Of a DNA stretch of 64,000 nt, positions 28,266 through 36,308 are shown piece by piece. The notes below the pieces were generated by a model. That model made no database searches and was not told where the DNA came from. It was given only the letters and a program-made list of their open reading frames with translations. Numbering within the stretch: position 1 is the stretch's first letter; every line of letters begins with the position of its first letter. The translations under genes and the position numbers were made by a program. The DNA comes from Streptomyces sp. NBC_01298. GTDB taxonomy: Bacteria > Actinomycetota > Actinomycetes > Streptomycetales > Streptomycetaceae. Location: positions 310,001 to 374,000 of the forward strand of contig NZ_CP108414.1 in NCBI RefSeq assembly GCF_035978755.1, written 5' to 3'.

Positions 28266-29480
28266 TCAGCGCATCTTCAGTACGTGTCCGGGGGCGAGGG
28301 CCGCGGAGATGCGCTCCGCTATGGTCTGGGCCGAATTGCCCGCGGGGCTCTTGGGGCCCTGGGTCACGGTGACGGAGATGGCGAGCTTCTCCGCCGGCAA
28401 GTAGGCCTGGATGGCCGCGTAGCCGGAGAAGGACGGGTTCGTCAGGATCCAGTCGTTGACCACGATCACGCCCAGGCCGAAGTGGTGGGCCGCCGTATTG
28501 GTCAGGAGGCAGACGGTGTCCGGGCAGGATGCCGTCGGGTGGCCGAGGCCGATGGTGCCCGGGTCAAGCTGGGTCTTGAAGGACTTCGCGGACAGCAGCT
28601 CACCGGTCCCGATACCGCGTGCGGACCGGTCCAGGTCACAGATGTTCTGGACGAGGACCGCGCCGGGAGTGGTGGTCCACGAGGGGTTCCAGAAGGTGGA
28701 CTCCTCGTAGGTGCCGCGCTCGGACGTGAAGGCGTGCAGGACCGGTTCCGGGATCTGCGGGGTGGACTGGTTGCTGGTCCCGGTCAGTCCGAACGGTCCG
28801 TACACGCGCTCCGTCAGCAGCCGGTCCAGCGGGAGTCCGCCGATCTTCTCCAGCGCCTCGCCGAGCAGGTTGAAGTTGGCGTGTGAATAGCTCCAGTTGG
28901 TGCCCGGCTCGTAGAGCAGCGGTTTGTCCGTCGCGATGTCGATGACCTCGGCCGAGGTCCACGCGCGGAACGGCTTGGCCTCCAACTCGGCCAGGAACGC
29001 CGGGTCGGTGACGTAGTCGTGCAGGCCGGAGGTCGAACTGCCCAGCATGCGCAGGGTGATCTCCGAACCGTGGGGCACGTCCGGCAACCAGCGCGAGACG
29101 GGGTCGTCGAGCGACGCCTTGCCCTCGTCCACGAGTTGGAGCAGGACGGCGCCCATGTAGACGATGGCCACGGACCCCGTACGGAATTTCATGGACGGCT
29201 CGGCCGGGACTCCCGTCATCGATTCTCCGAGGGCCGTGGTGAGCACCTCGCGGCCGTCGGAGGAGACCCGCAGCACCACCGAGTTCAGGCCGAACTCCCG
29301 CTGGGCCTGCTGCGCGATGGTACGGACCTTGAGCGCGTCGCCCTGGGCGGGTCCGGGTGAGTTCACGCATGTCCCCGGCGCCGGAGCGGCCGGCTGAACG
29401 CCGGCGGCCGCCGTCCCCGCCGGAAGGGCCGCGCCCATCAGACCGGCGACGCACAGCATGACCGTACGAGTACGTCTCAC
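28266..29480 (-). CDS. Secreted serine beta-lactamase-fold protein with altered motifs
   Basis: A 404-residue exported protein (signal peptide ending near 'GTAAAGV') of the class C beta-lactamase / D,D-carboxypeptidase / esterase fold. The usual Ser-x-x-Lys appears as 'FRTGSVAIVY', with Ile at the Lys position (106), and the Tyr-x-Asn box appears as 'WSYSHANFNLLG', with His for Asn. Ser103 and Tyr198 remain. Fold-typical flanks such as 'VLLQLVDEGKASLDDPVSRW' are normal. It is either a pseudoenzyme or a subfamily with different chemistry. GTG at 29480 follows a TACTGA hexamer closely and may be leaderless. Confidence 0.85.
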   Translation of the reverse strand: MRRTRTVMLCVAGLMGAALPAGTAAAGVQPAAPAPGTCVNSPGPAQGDALKVRTIAQQAQREFGLNSVVLRVSSDGREVLTTALGESMTGVPAEPSMKFRTGSVAIVYMGAVLLQLVDEGKASLDDPVSRWLPDVPHGSEITLRMLGSSTSGLHDYVTDPAFLAELEAKPFRAWTSAEVIDIATDKPLLYEPGTNWSYSHANFNLLGEALEKIGGLPLDRLLTERVYGPFGLTGTSNQSTPQIPEPVLHAFTSERGTYEESTFWNPSWTTTPGAVLVQNICDLDRSARGIGTGELLSAKSFKTQLDPGTIGLGHPTASCPDTVCLLTNTAAHHFGLGVIVVNDWILTNPSFSGYAAIQAYLPAEKLAISVTVTQGPKSPAGNSAQTIAERISAALAPGHVLKMR

Positions 29481-29654
29481 GAATTCAGTATGGGCGGGCC
29501 CCTCGCGCGGCGCATGCGGTGGCCGGGGGGCTGGGGAAGCGGGACGACCTCAGGCGAACCGGACGGATCCCCCCTCGCATCCCCCTCGCATCACCCTCTG
29601 GCAGCCACTCAGATCTCGAGAACTGTGCCGCGGGGACTTCCAGAGCCATGTGAT

Positions 29655-29695
29655 GTGTGCCATGTTACATCGCACACTGCATAGCCGTGTACACG
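29655..29695. promoter_or_regulatory. Two stacked palindromes upstream of the collagenase gene
   Basis: GTGTGC-C-ATGT at 29655-29665 pairs with ACAT-C-GCACAC at 29667-29677 around a central T, a 23-base dyad with a single mismatched pair. Nine bases on, CGTGTACACG (29686-29695) is a perfect 10-base palindrome. Both lie about 100-145 bases ahead of the ATG in an unusually AT-rich patch of the 318-base gap, the place for promoter and repressor sites. A CCCCTCGCATC direct repeat also occurs near 29574-29596. Confidence 0.55.
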
Positions 29696-29798
29696 ACAGA
29701 GGTGGCATCCCCACCAACTCCCGTCGACGTCACGGTCCGCATTCCCCAACCGCCGCGTTGCCAGCGCGGCCGCAGACCGGCTCGGAGGCCCACCCCTC

Positions 29799-32708
29799 AT
29801 GCGCAGTTCCCCCACCACGAAGGGCCGTGCCCGGCCCCTGATAGCCGCCCTGGCCTGCTGTCTGGGCCTGACGATGCTCGCCCCCGCCGGCCAGGCCTTC
29901 GCACGCGAGCTGAAGCCCGCCGCTCCCGCTCCGGCCGTGAAGTCCGGCGCCGCCCCGCAGCCCTCGACCCCGGCCGCCGCGGCCGCCTCCCTCAGGTCCG
30001 AGCACGCCGCACGTCCGGACGCGGACCTGTCCGAGCGCGCACCGCTCCGGGCCACCAAAGAGGCCGCGCGCACCGAACAGCGCTCGTCCAAGGCCCTGTT
30101 GGCGCCCGGCGCCGCTGCCGCCGCCGAGGCCCTCGCCGCGGCCTGCAACGTCGCGGACTTCACCTCGAAGACCGGGGCCGCGCTGGTCCAGCAGATCAAG
30201 GCCTCCGAGATGGACTGCGTGAACTCGCTGTTCCTGCTCAAGGGCAACGACGCGCAGGCCGCCTTCCGCGAGGCGCAGATGGTCTCGGTGGCCGACGCCC
30301 TGCGCACCGCCTCCGCCACCTACCCGGGCGACAACAGCACGAAGACCGGGCAGCTCGTGCTCTTCCTGCGGGCCGGCTACTACGTGCAGTGGTACAACGA
30401 GTCCACCGTCGGGACCTACGGGCCGGCTCTGAAGAGCTCGATCCGGGGCGCCCTGGACACCTTCTTCGCCGCTCCCCGCGCGGCCGACGTGACGGATGCC
30501 AACGGCCCGACCCTGGGCGAGAGCGTCATCCTGATCGACAGCGCCCAGGAGAACGCGCGCTACCTCGGCGTGGCCAAGCGGCTGCTGAGCGGCTACAACT
30601 CCTCGTACAACAGCAGCCCGTCGATGCTGGCGGCCGTCAACAACGCCTACACGGTGCTGTTCCGCGGCCACCAGACCGCCGAGTTCCTGCCGGCCGTCCA
30701 GGCCGACCCGAGCATCCTCACGGTGCTGCGCGACTTCGCCGTCACCCATGACGCGCTCCTGGGTACGGACAAGAGCTACTTGACGGCCAACGCGGGCCGC
30801 GAGCTGGGCCGCTTCCTCCAGCACTCCGCGCTCCAGGCGACCGTACGGCCGCTCGTCAAGCAGCTGCTGGACCGCACCTCGATCACCGGCCGGACCTCCT
30901 CGCTGTGGGTGCCGCTCGCCGAGATGACCACCTCGTACGACGCGGCCAACTGCTCCTACTACGGGACCTGCGACCTGCCGGCCCGGGTGCGTGCCGCCGT
31001 CCTGACGGTCAACCACACCTGCAGCCCGACCCTGCGGATCGTGGCGCAGCAGATGACCGCCGCCGAGCTCGGCGCGAGCTGCACCAGCCTGGCCAACCAG
31101 GACGCCTTCTTCCACAACGTGGTCAAGGACTCCGGCCCGGTCGCCAACGACAAGAACACCATGCTCGAGGTCGTGGCCTTCGACTCCAGCGCCGACTACG
31201 CGTCCTACGCCGGTGTCATCTTCGGGATCAGCACCAACAACGGCGGCATGTACCTGGAGGGTGACCCCTCGGTCACCGGGAACCAGCCGCGGTTCATCGC
31301 CTACGAGGCGGAGTGGGTCCGGCCGGAGTTCCAGATCTGGAACCTCAACCACGAGTACACCCACTACCTCGACGGCCGTTTCAACATGTACGGCGACTTC
31401 GACCTGGGGATGACCACCCCGACCGTGATGTGGGTCGAGGGCTTCGCCGAGTACATCTCCTACTCCTACCGCGGCGTCGCCTACGACCAGGCCGCCGTCG
31501 AGGCGGGCAAGAACACCTACAAGCTCAGCACGCTCTTCGACACCACCTACGACAACTCCGACTCCACCCGCGTCTACCGGTGGGGCTACCTGGCGGTGCG
31601 CTACCTGCTCCAGTCGCACCCGCAGGACGTGACCACGCTCCTCGGCCACTACCGCGCCGGCAACTGGGCGGCCGCCCGCACCCTGCTCACCTCCACCATC
31701 GGCACCCGCTACGACGCGGACTTCGCCGCCTGGCTGGTCAAGTGCGCGGCCGGAGACTGCGGCGGCGGCACCACCCCGCCGGCCAACAAGGCCCCGGTGG
31801 CCGGGTTCACGGCCGCGGTGAACGCCCTGGCGGTCACCTTCACCGACACCTCCACGGACGCGGACGGCACCATCGCCTCCCGCGCCTGGACCTTCGGTGA
31901 CGGCACCACCTCCACCTCCGCCAACCCGGTCAAGAGCTACGCGGCGGCCGGTACGTACACCGTCAAGCTCACGGTCACCGACAACAAGGGCGCCACCGCC
32001 ACCACCAGCAAGGCGGTCACGGTCGGCAGCGCCGGGCCCGGTGAGTGCGCCAACGCCGACGTGCGGGTGCTCGGTGACAACTGCTACCGCTCCAACGTCT
32101 CCGCGACGACCGGCAACTACGGCTACTTCTACCTGGACGTCCCGGCCGGCACCGGCTCCCTGCAGATCTCGGTCTCGGGCGGCACCGGCAACGCCGACCT
32201 CTACTACAGCCCCACCGGCTGGGCCACCACCAGCAATTACACGGCCCGCTCGGCGCAGAGCGGCAACAGCGAGTCCCTGACCGTCAACAACCCCGCAGCC
32301 GGCCGCGTCTACATCAGCCTGCACGCCGTCCAGGGCTTCGCGGGCGTCACCGTCTCGACCCGGTTCGGTACGGCCCAGGTGGAGTGCCCGGAGGCCGACG
32401 TCCGGATACTCGGCGCCGACTGCAGCCGCTCCAACGTCTCGGCCACCGCCGGGAACTACCGCTACTTCTACGTGAACGTCCCCGCCGGCACCTCCTCCCT
32501 GAAGATCTCGGTCTCGGGCGGCACCGGCAACGCCGACCTCTACTACAGCCCCACCACCTGGGCCACCACGGGCAACTACACCGCCCGCTCCGCCCAGGCC
32601 GGCAACACCGAAACCCTGACCATCACCAACCCGCCGGCCGGCTACCTCTACGTCAGCCTGCACGCAGCGCAGGACTTCGCCGGAGCCACCGTCTCCAGCC
32701 GCTTCTGA
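29799..32708 (+). CDS. Secreted M9 collagenase with PKD and two PPC domains
   Basis: A 969-residue exported metalloprotease. After the signal peptide ('LIAALACCLGLTMLAPAGQA') comes an activator domain, then the peptidase: 'NHEYTHYLDG' holds His518, Glu519 and His522, and Glu551 in 'EGFAEYISYSY' is the third zinc ligand. About residues 664-745 are a PKD domain. Two about 100-residue PPC-type domains follow (about 752-855 and 862-968), each with the 'SNVSAT.GNY.YFY' start and 'SGGTGNADLYYSP'. This is the layout of clostridial and Streptomyces collagenases, where the tail domains bind collagen. A GGAGG site precedes the ATG. Action is extracellular. Confidence 0.95.
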   Translation: MRSSPTTKGRARPLIAALACCLGLTMLAPAGQAFARELKPAAPAPAVKSGAAPQPSTPAAAAASLRSEHAARPDADLSERAPLRATKEAARTEQRSSKALLAPGAAAAAEALAAACNVADFTSKTGAALVQQIKASEMDCVNSLFLLKGNDAQAAFREAQMVSVADALRTASATYPGDNSTKTGQLVLFLRAGYYVQWYNESTVGTYGPALKSSIRGALDTFFAAPRAADVTDANGPTLGESVILIDSAQENARYLGVAKRLLSGYNSSYNSSPSMLAAVNNAYTVLFRGHQTAEFLPAVQADPSILTVLRDFAVTHDALLGTDKSYLTANAGRELGRFLQHSALQATVRPLVKQLLDRTSITGRTSSLWVPLAEMTTSYDAANCSYYGTCDLPARVRAAVLTVNHTCSPTLRIVAQQMTAAELGASCTSLANQDAFFHNVVKDSGPVANDKNTMLEVVAFDSSADYASYAGVIFGISTNNGGMYLEGDPSVTGNQPRFIAYEAEWVRPEFQIWNLNHEYTHYLDGRFNMYGDFDLGMTTPTVMWVEGFAEYISYSYRGVAYDQAAVEAGKNTYKLSTLFDTTYDNSDSTRVYRWGYLAVRYLLQSHPQDVTTLLGHYRAGNWAAARTLLTSTIGTRYDADFAAWLVKCAAGDCGGGTTPPANKAPVAGFTAAVNALAVTFTDTSTDADGTIASRAWTFGDGTTSTSANPVKSYAAAGTYTVKLTVTDNKGATATTSKAVTVGSAGPGECANADVRVLGDNCYRSNVSATTGNYGYFYLDVPAGTGSLQISVSGGTGNADLYYSPTGWATTSNYTARSAQSGNSESLTVNNPAAGRVYISLHAVQGFAGVTVSTRFGTAQVECPEADVRILGADCSRSNVSATAGNYRYFYVNVPAGTSSLKISVSGGTGNADLYYSPTTWATTGNYTARSAQAGNTETLTITNPPAGYLYVSLHAAQDFAGATVSSRF

Positions 32709-32724
32709 GCCCGTCGTCCGGCAC

Positions 32725-32762
32725 ACCGGCCCCCACCCCTGCGCACAGGGGTGGGGGCCGGT
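32725..32762. terminator. Bidirectional terminator, perfect 17-base stem
   Basis: ACCGGCCCCCACCCCTG and its exact complement surround a CGCA loop. It lies between the convergent collagenase and GH101 genes and should end both transcripts. Confidence 0.9.
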
Positions 32763-32777
32763 CCGCGTGCCCGCCCG

Positions 32778-35700
32778 TCAGGAGTAGGCCTCCACCTCCC
32801 ACAGTGAGTAGCCGTACCCGGTCGCCCGCTGGGTGCCGGTCACCCGGAGGTGGCGTCCGCTGCCGTTCAGCCCGGTCAGTTCGTCCGTCCCGCCGTCGCT
32901 CGTGGTGGTGGAGTACACGTCCCTCCAGGTGGCGCCGTCGTCCGACAGCTGCACCGTGTAGGCGCGGCCGTAGGCGACCTCCCAGTTCAGGACCACCCGG
33001 TTCACGCTCTTCACGGATCCCAGATCGATCTGGATCCACTGCGGGTCGGTGGCGAAGGCCGAGGACCAGCGGCTGGTGGCGCTGCCGTCGGTGGCGGCCG
33101 TCGCCGGGTAGTCCGCCGACTGGGCCGAGGAGGCCGTGGCCGGCTTGTTCAGGGCCAGGTTGGGCGAGGTCGTGGACCCGAGGTCGTCCACGGCCAGGTC
33201 GTCGACGACCAGGTCCCGGTCGGAGTCGGAGGTCTCCGCCGTGAGCTTGCGCATGCCGATCCAGGCGTCCGCCCCGGCCGTGAAGGTCTTGGTGAAGGTG
33301 TTCGTGGTGCGGGCCTGCGGCAGCGTGTCGGAGGAGACCTGGGCCGTACCGGCGCCCAGGGTGAAGGCGTAGTCCCCGGCCACGGACTGCTGGTACTCGA
33401 AGGTCACCTTGTACTGGTGGCCGGGCTCGAAGCGCAGGGTCTGCGGGATGGTCTGGTAGAGCAGTCCGGGGCGTTCCTCGTGGGATTTGAGGGAGTTGGC
33501 GCCGGCGAGCACGTCGTCGATCAGCTTGCCGTTCCAGCCGGCCTGCGTGTACGGGGCGTTGAGCTGGGCCAGGTGCGTGCGCGGGTCGGCCGCAGCTCCG
33601 CCCGCCGGGCCGACGACGAAGGGGTACCAGCCGGAGTCGACGTGCTCGAAGTCCTCCGCGAAGGTGTGGCCGCCCTGCGGACCGCGGGCCGTGCGCACCA
33701 CGCGCACGTCGTCGAAGCCGGCCGTTCCCGTCGCCGCGTCGGCGCGCAGGGCCAGGGTGGCGGTGGACTGGCCCGCCGGGACGTCGAACAGCACCCGCAT
33801 CCGCTGCATGGTGCTGCCGTTCTTCTCGTCCGCCCCGACGTTGTTCCGGTACGGGGAACTCGTGGCGTAGGCGCTCTGCTCGGCGCCGCCCGCCGGGGTG
33901 ACGGCCAGGGTGGCCTTGCGGCCGGTGGCGGTGGAGACGTACACGCTCGCCGCGTAGGTGCCCAGGGTCAGGCCCGTGAGCTGCTGCGACACGGAGGTGG
34001 CGCCCTGGCCGACGGTCAGCTGCGACTGGCCCACGGCGTTGCGGGTGACGGACGCGGAGCCGGCGACCGTCCACTTCGACAGGTCGCCGGAGGTGAAACC
34101 GGGGTCCCGGACCGGGCCGCCCTCACCGAATCCGGCGTCCGCCTGGACCGGCGCGGCCGAGGGGTAGACGACGTAGGGGGTCTTCGCGGTGGCGGTGACG
34201 GTGACCTTGCCGCCGGTCACCGGGAGGTCGGAGACCGGGACCCGGCCCTGGTCGGTGAGCTTGTACAGCTTGGCCGTGCCGTTCTGGGCCCAGGAGGTGG
34301 GCACGTTCCAGGTGGAGGTGCCGCCCGCGCCGCTCCAGTGGTACAGCTTCGACTCGCCGCTCTGGTTCCAGGGCAGCAAGTAGCTGTCGCCGATCAGGAC
34401 GGGGTGGCCGTCCTTGCTGATGGTGCGGGTGGCGCCGCTGAGGGTGGCGCTGACCCCGCCGTCGAAGTTGATGCGGTTGGCGGCCCATTTGCGGATGGTG
34501 AAGCCCTGGAGGTACTTGGTGGGCAGGTTGGTGGTGAAGGTGGTGGAGATGAAGTTGGCGAAGTCCTTCGTGCCCTGCCAGCCCTCGTAGGCGGTCAGGG
34601 TGCCGCCGCCGAGCAGCGGGTCTCCGGCGATCCAGTCGTCGCGCTGCTGGTTGCGGATGAAGCGCACCACCTGGGAGTTGACCCCCTTGTAGTTGCTGCC
34701 TCCGTAGTTGAGGTCGTTGGCCCAGTGCGACCAGAGGGACTGGTCCTCGAACTTGTCGGGGAACTCGGTGGTGAGCTGGTAGCCGAGGCCGTTGATCTCG
34801 CGGGCCAGGGCCTGGGAGGTGTAGCCGTCCCCGTACCAGGTGTCCACGTAGAGGAACTTGAGGTCGGGGGCGACCGCTTTGAGTTCCTGGAGGCGGGCCA
34901 GGCGCTTGCCGCTGGTGCCGTCCAGGCGGTAGTTCAGGTGGTAGGACTGGTCCAGGTAGTCCCATCCCTTGTCCGCGCCCCCGCTGTTGAGGAGCGCCGG
35001 GTCGAAGCCGCGGGCGACCGGGTAGGCCTCGGTGTCGTTGATGTGCACGCCGATGTCGGCGTTGTAACCGGCGCCCGCCGCGATCAGGGTGTTCAGGTCG
35101 GCGGCGCCGCCCTGCCGGGTGCCGACCAGCCCGTAGTCGGGGTGGGCCGAGTCGTGGCCCTCGGAGCCGTAGCCCTTGAGCAGGACGAACTGGCCCAGCC
35201 CGTCCGTGGCCCGGGCCACGCGCTTGGTCTCGTCCAGGGTCTGGAGGAAGGGATGCGTGGCCTGGGAGGCGAAGTTGTACGGGATGCGCTGCACGACCCG
35301 GCGGGCGGTGTCCTGCCAGCCCTGGGGGCTGGTCATGATCGAGCGGAAGGCGACGGCTCCGTCCTGCCAGTCGACGGCGGCGTCGGCGTTGCGGTCGCCG
35401 GTCACCACGACCTTGGCGTACGGCAGCGGTTCGGTGCCCGGAGCTCCGGCCGCGCGGTGCAGCCAGTCGCCGCTCCACAGACCGGCCCGCCGGTAGCCGG
35501 ACTTGGCCACCGTCTGCTTCTGGATCCGGCCGCTGTCCGCCGCGTTCTGGCCGGACGGACTGTCGTAGTACGAGTTGGTGGCGATCGAGGCGGCGAGGGA
35601 ACCGGTGTTGAGGATCGCGTACATGGCGCCCTGCGGGGCGGCGTCCGCGGTCGTGCCGGAGGTGAGCGGGGTGAAGGTGTCCCCGGTGCCGGTGGTGTTG

Positions 35701-36179
35701 GTGTTCATCCGGGTGGTCTCCACGGCGGCTCCGGGCTGGGAGCTGCGCACCGAGACGAGGTTGTGCTGCGGGATCGAGAGCGAGGTGACGGGTACGGCGC
35801 TGTCGGCGATCGAGGTGACGGCGAAGGTGAGGGCGCTGCCGCTGACCGACAGGGTGGCCTTGACCGTGTCCCCGTTGGCGAAGGCCATCGTGTAGTCGAC
35901 GTGGTCGGCGGCGACGGTGCTGGTCACGATCGGGGTCTGCGCGGAGCCGTTGAGGTTCACCTGGGTGAGGGGGTCCTCGTTGCCGTGGAGGACGGCGCCG
36001 GTGGCCTGGTCGGTGAACTGGACGACCCGGGGGAAGGCGGTGTCGACCTGGACCGCGAGGGCGGGTGAGGCGATGGTGACGGTTCCGGCGGCGGTGGCGG
36101 GCGCGATCCCGGCCACCAGCGTGGTGCCGAGGCCGAGGACGGCGGCGCAGAGGAGGGACGTGGGGCGGAGCGGTCTCAT
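32778..36179 (-). CDS. Secreted GH101 endo-alpha-N-acetylgalactosaminidase
   Basis: A 1133-residue exported glycosidase. After the signal peptide ('LLCAAVLGLGTTLVAGIAPA') comes a beta-sandwich, then a barrel with 'KFLYVDTWYGDGYTS' (Asp446, likely nucleophile) and 'YQLTTEFPDKFEDQ' (Glu472, likely acid/base), the arrangement of GH101. Later modules are carbohydrate-binding (about 700-990), and the last 140 residues are an F5/8C (CBM32) domain ('NLALNKPATASSAQSADYPA', 'QWIQIDLGSVKSVNRVVLNW'). GH101 enzymes release Gal-beta-1,3-GalNAc from Ser/Thr of mucin-type glycoproteins. ATG at 36179 has an AGGGAG site. The putative glycosidase gene upstream is on the same strand. Confidence 0.9.
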   Translation of the reverse strand: MRPLRPTSLLCAAVLGLGTTLVAGIAPATAAGTVTIASPALAVQVDTAFPRVVQFTDQATGAVLHGNEDPLTQVNLNGSAQTPIVTSTVAADHVDYTMAFANGDTVKATLSVSGSALTFAVTSIADSAVPVTSLSIPQHNLVSVRSSQPGAAVETTRMNTNTTGTGDTFTPLTSGTTADAAPQGAMYAILNTGSLAASIATNSYYDSPSGQNAADSGRIQKQTVAKSGYRRAGLWSGDWLHRAAGAPGTEPLPYAKVVVTGDRNADAAVDWQDGAVAFRSIMTSPQGWQDTARRVVQRIPYNFASQATHPFLQTLDETKRVARATDGLGQFVLLKGYGSEGHDSAHPDYGLVGTRQGGAADLNTLIAAGAGYNADIGVHINDTEAYPVARGFDPALLNSGGADKGWDYLDQSYHLNYRLDGTSGKRLARLQELKAVAPDLKFLYVDTWYGDGYTSQALAREINGLGYQLTTEFPDKFEDQSLWSHWANDLNYGGSNYKGVNSQVVRFIRNQQRDDWIAGDPLLGGGTLTAYEGWQGTKDFANFISTTFTTNLPTKYLQGFTIRKWAANRINFDGGVSATLSGATRTISKDGHPVLIGDSYLLPWNQSGESKLYHWSGAGGTSTWNVPTSWAQNGTAKLYKLTDQGRVPVSDLPVTGGKVTVTATAKTPYVVYPSAAPVQADAGFGEGGPVRDPGFTSGDLSKWTVAGSASVTRNAVGQSQLTVGQGATSVSQQLTGLTLGTYAASVYVSTATGRKATLAVTPAGGAEQSAYATSSPYRNNVGADEKNGSTMQRMRVLFDVPAGQSTATLALRADAATGTAGFDDVRVVRTARGPQGGHTFAEDFEHVDSGWYPFVVGPAGGAAADPRTHLAQLNAPYTQAGWNGKLIDDVLAGANSLKSHEERPGLLYQTIPQTLRFEPGHQYKVTFEYQQSVAGDYAFTLGAGTAQVSSDTLPQARTTNTFTKTFTAGADAWIGMRKLTAETSDSDRDLVVDDLAVDDLGSTTSPNLALNKPATASSAQSADYPATAATDGSATSRWSSAFATDPQWIQIDLGSVKSVNRVVLNWEVAYGRAYTVQLSDDGATWRDVYSTTTSDGGTDELTGLNGSGRHLRVTGTQRATGYGYSLWEVEAYS

Positions 36180-36201
36180 GGGGCTCCCTGGTGGCGGGTC
36201 C

Positions 36202-36292
36202 GGTACGGGGTCCTTGTGGGGCGGGGCGGTACGGGGCCTTGCGGGGGCGGGGCCTTGCGGGACGGCCGGTACGGGGCCTTGCGGGGCGGGGC
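36202..36292. repeat. Degenerate repeats of about 20 bases before GH101
   Basis: Four copies of a GGTACGGGGCCTTGCGGGG-like unit begin near 36202, 36228, 36248 (partial) and 36268. They fill most of the 129-base gap between the putative glycosidase and GH101 genes. No promoter is apparent in it, so the two genes may be one transcript. Confidence 0.75.
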
Positions 36293-36308
36293 GTCCCGGC
36301 CGGTGGGG

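Noticed and set aside
28163..28372. A plus-strand frame with Gly-Thr-Gly-Ser repeats.
   Set aside because: It only translates the opposite strand of the 15-base repeats and has no start signal.
29730..32726. A 998-codon frame antisense to the collagenase.
   Set aside because: The sense strand carries the full collagenase with motifs; the antisense frame is Gly/Val/Arg shadow text.
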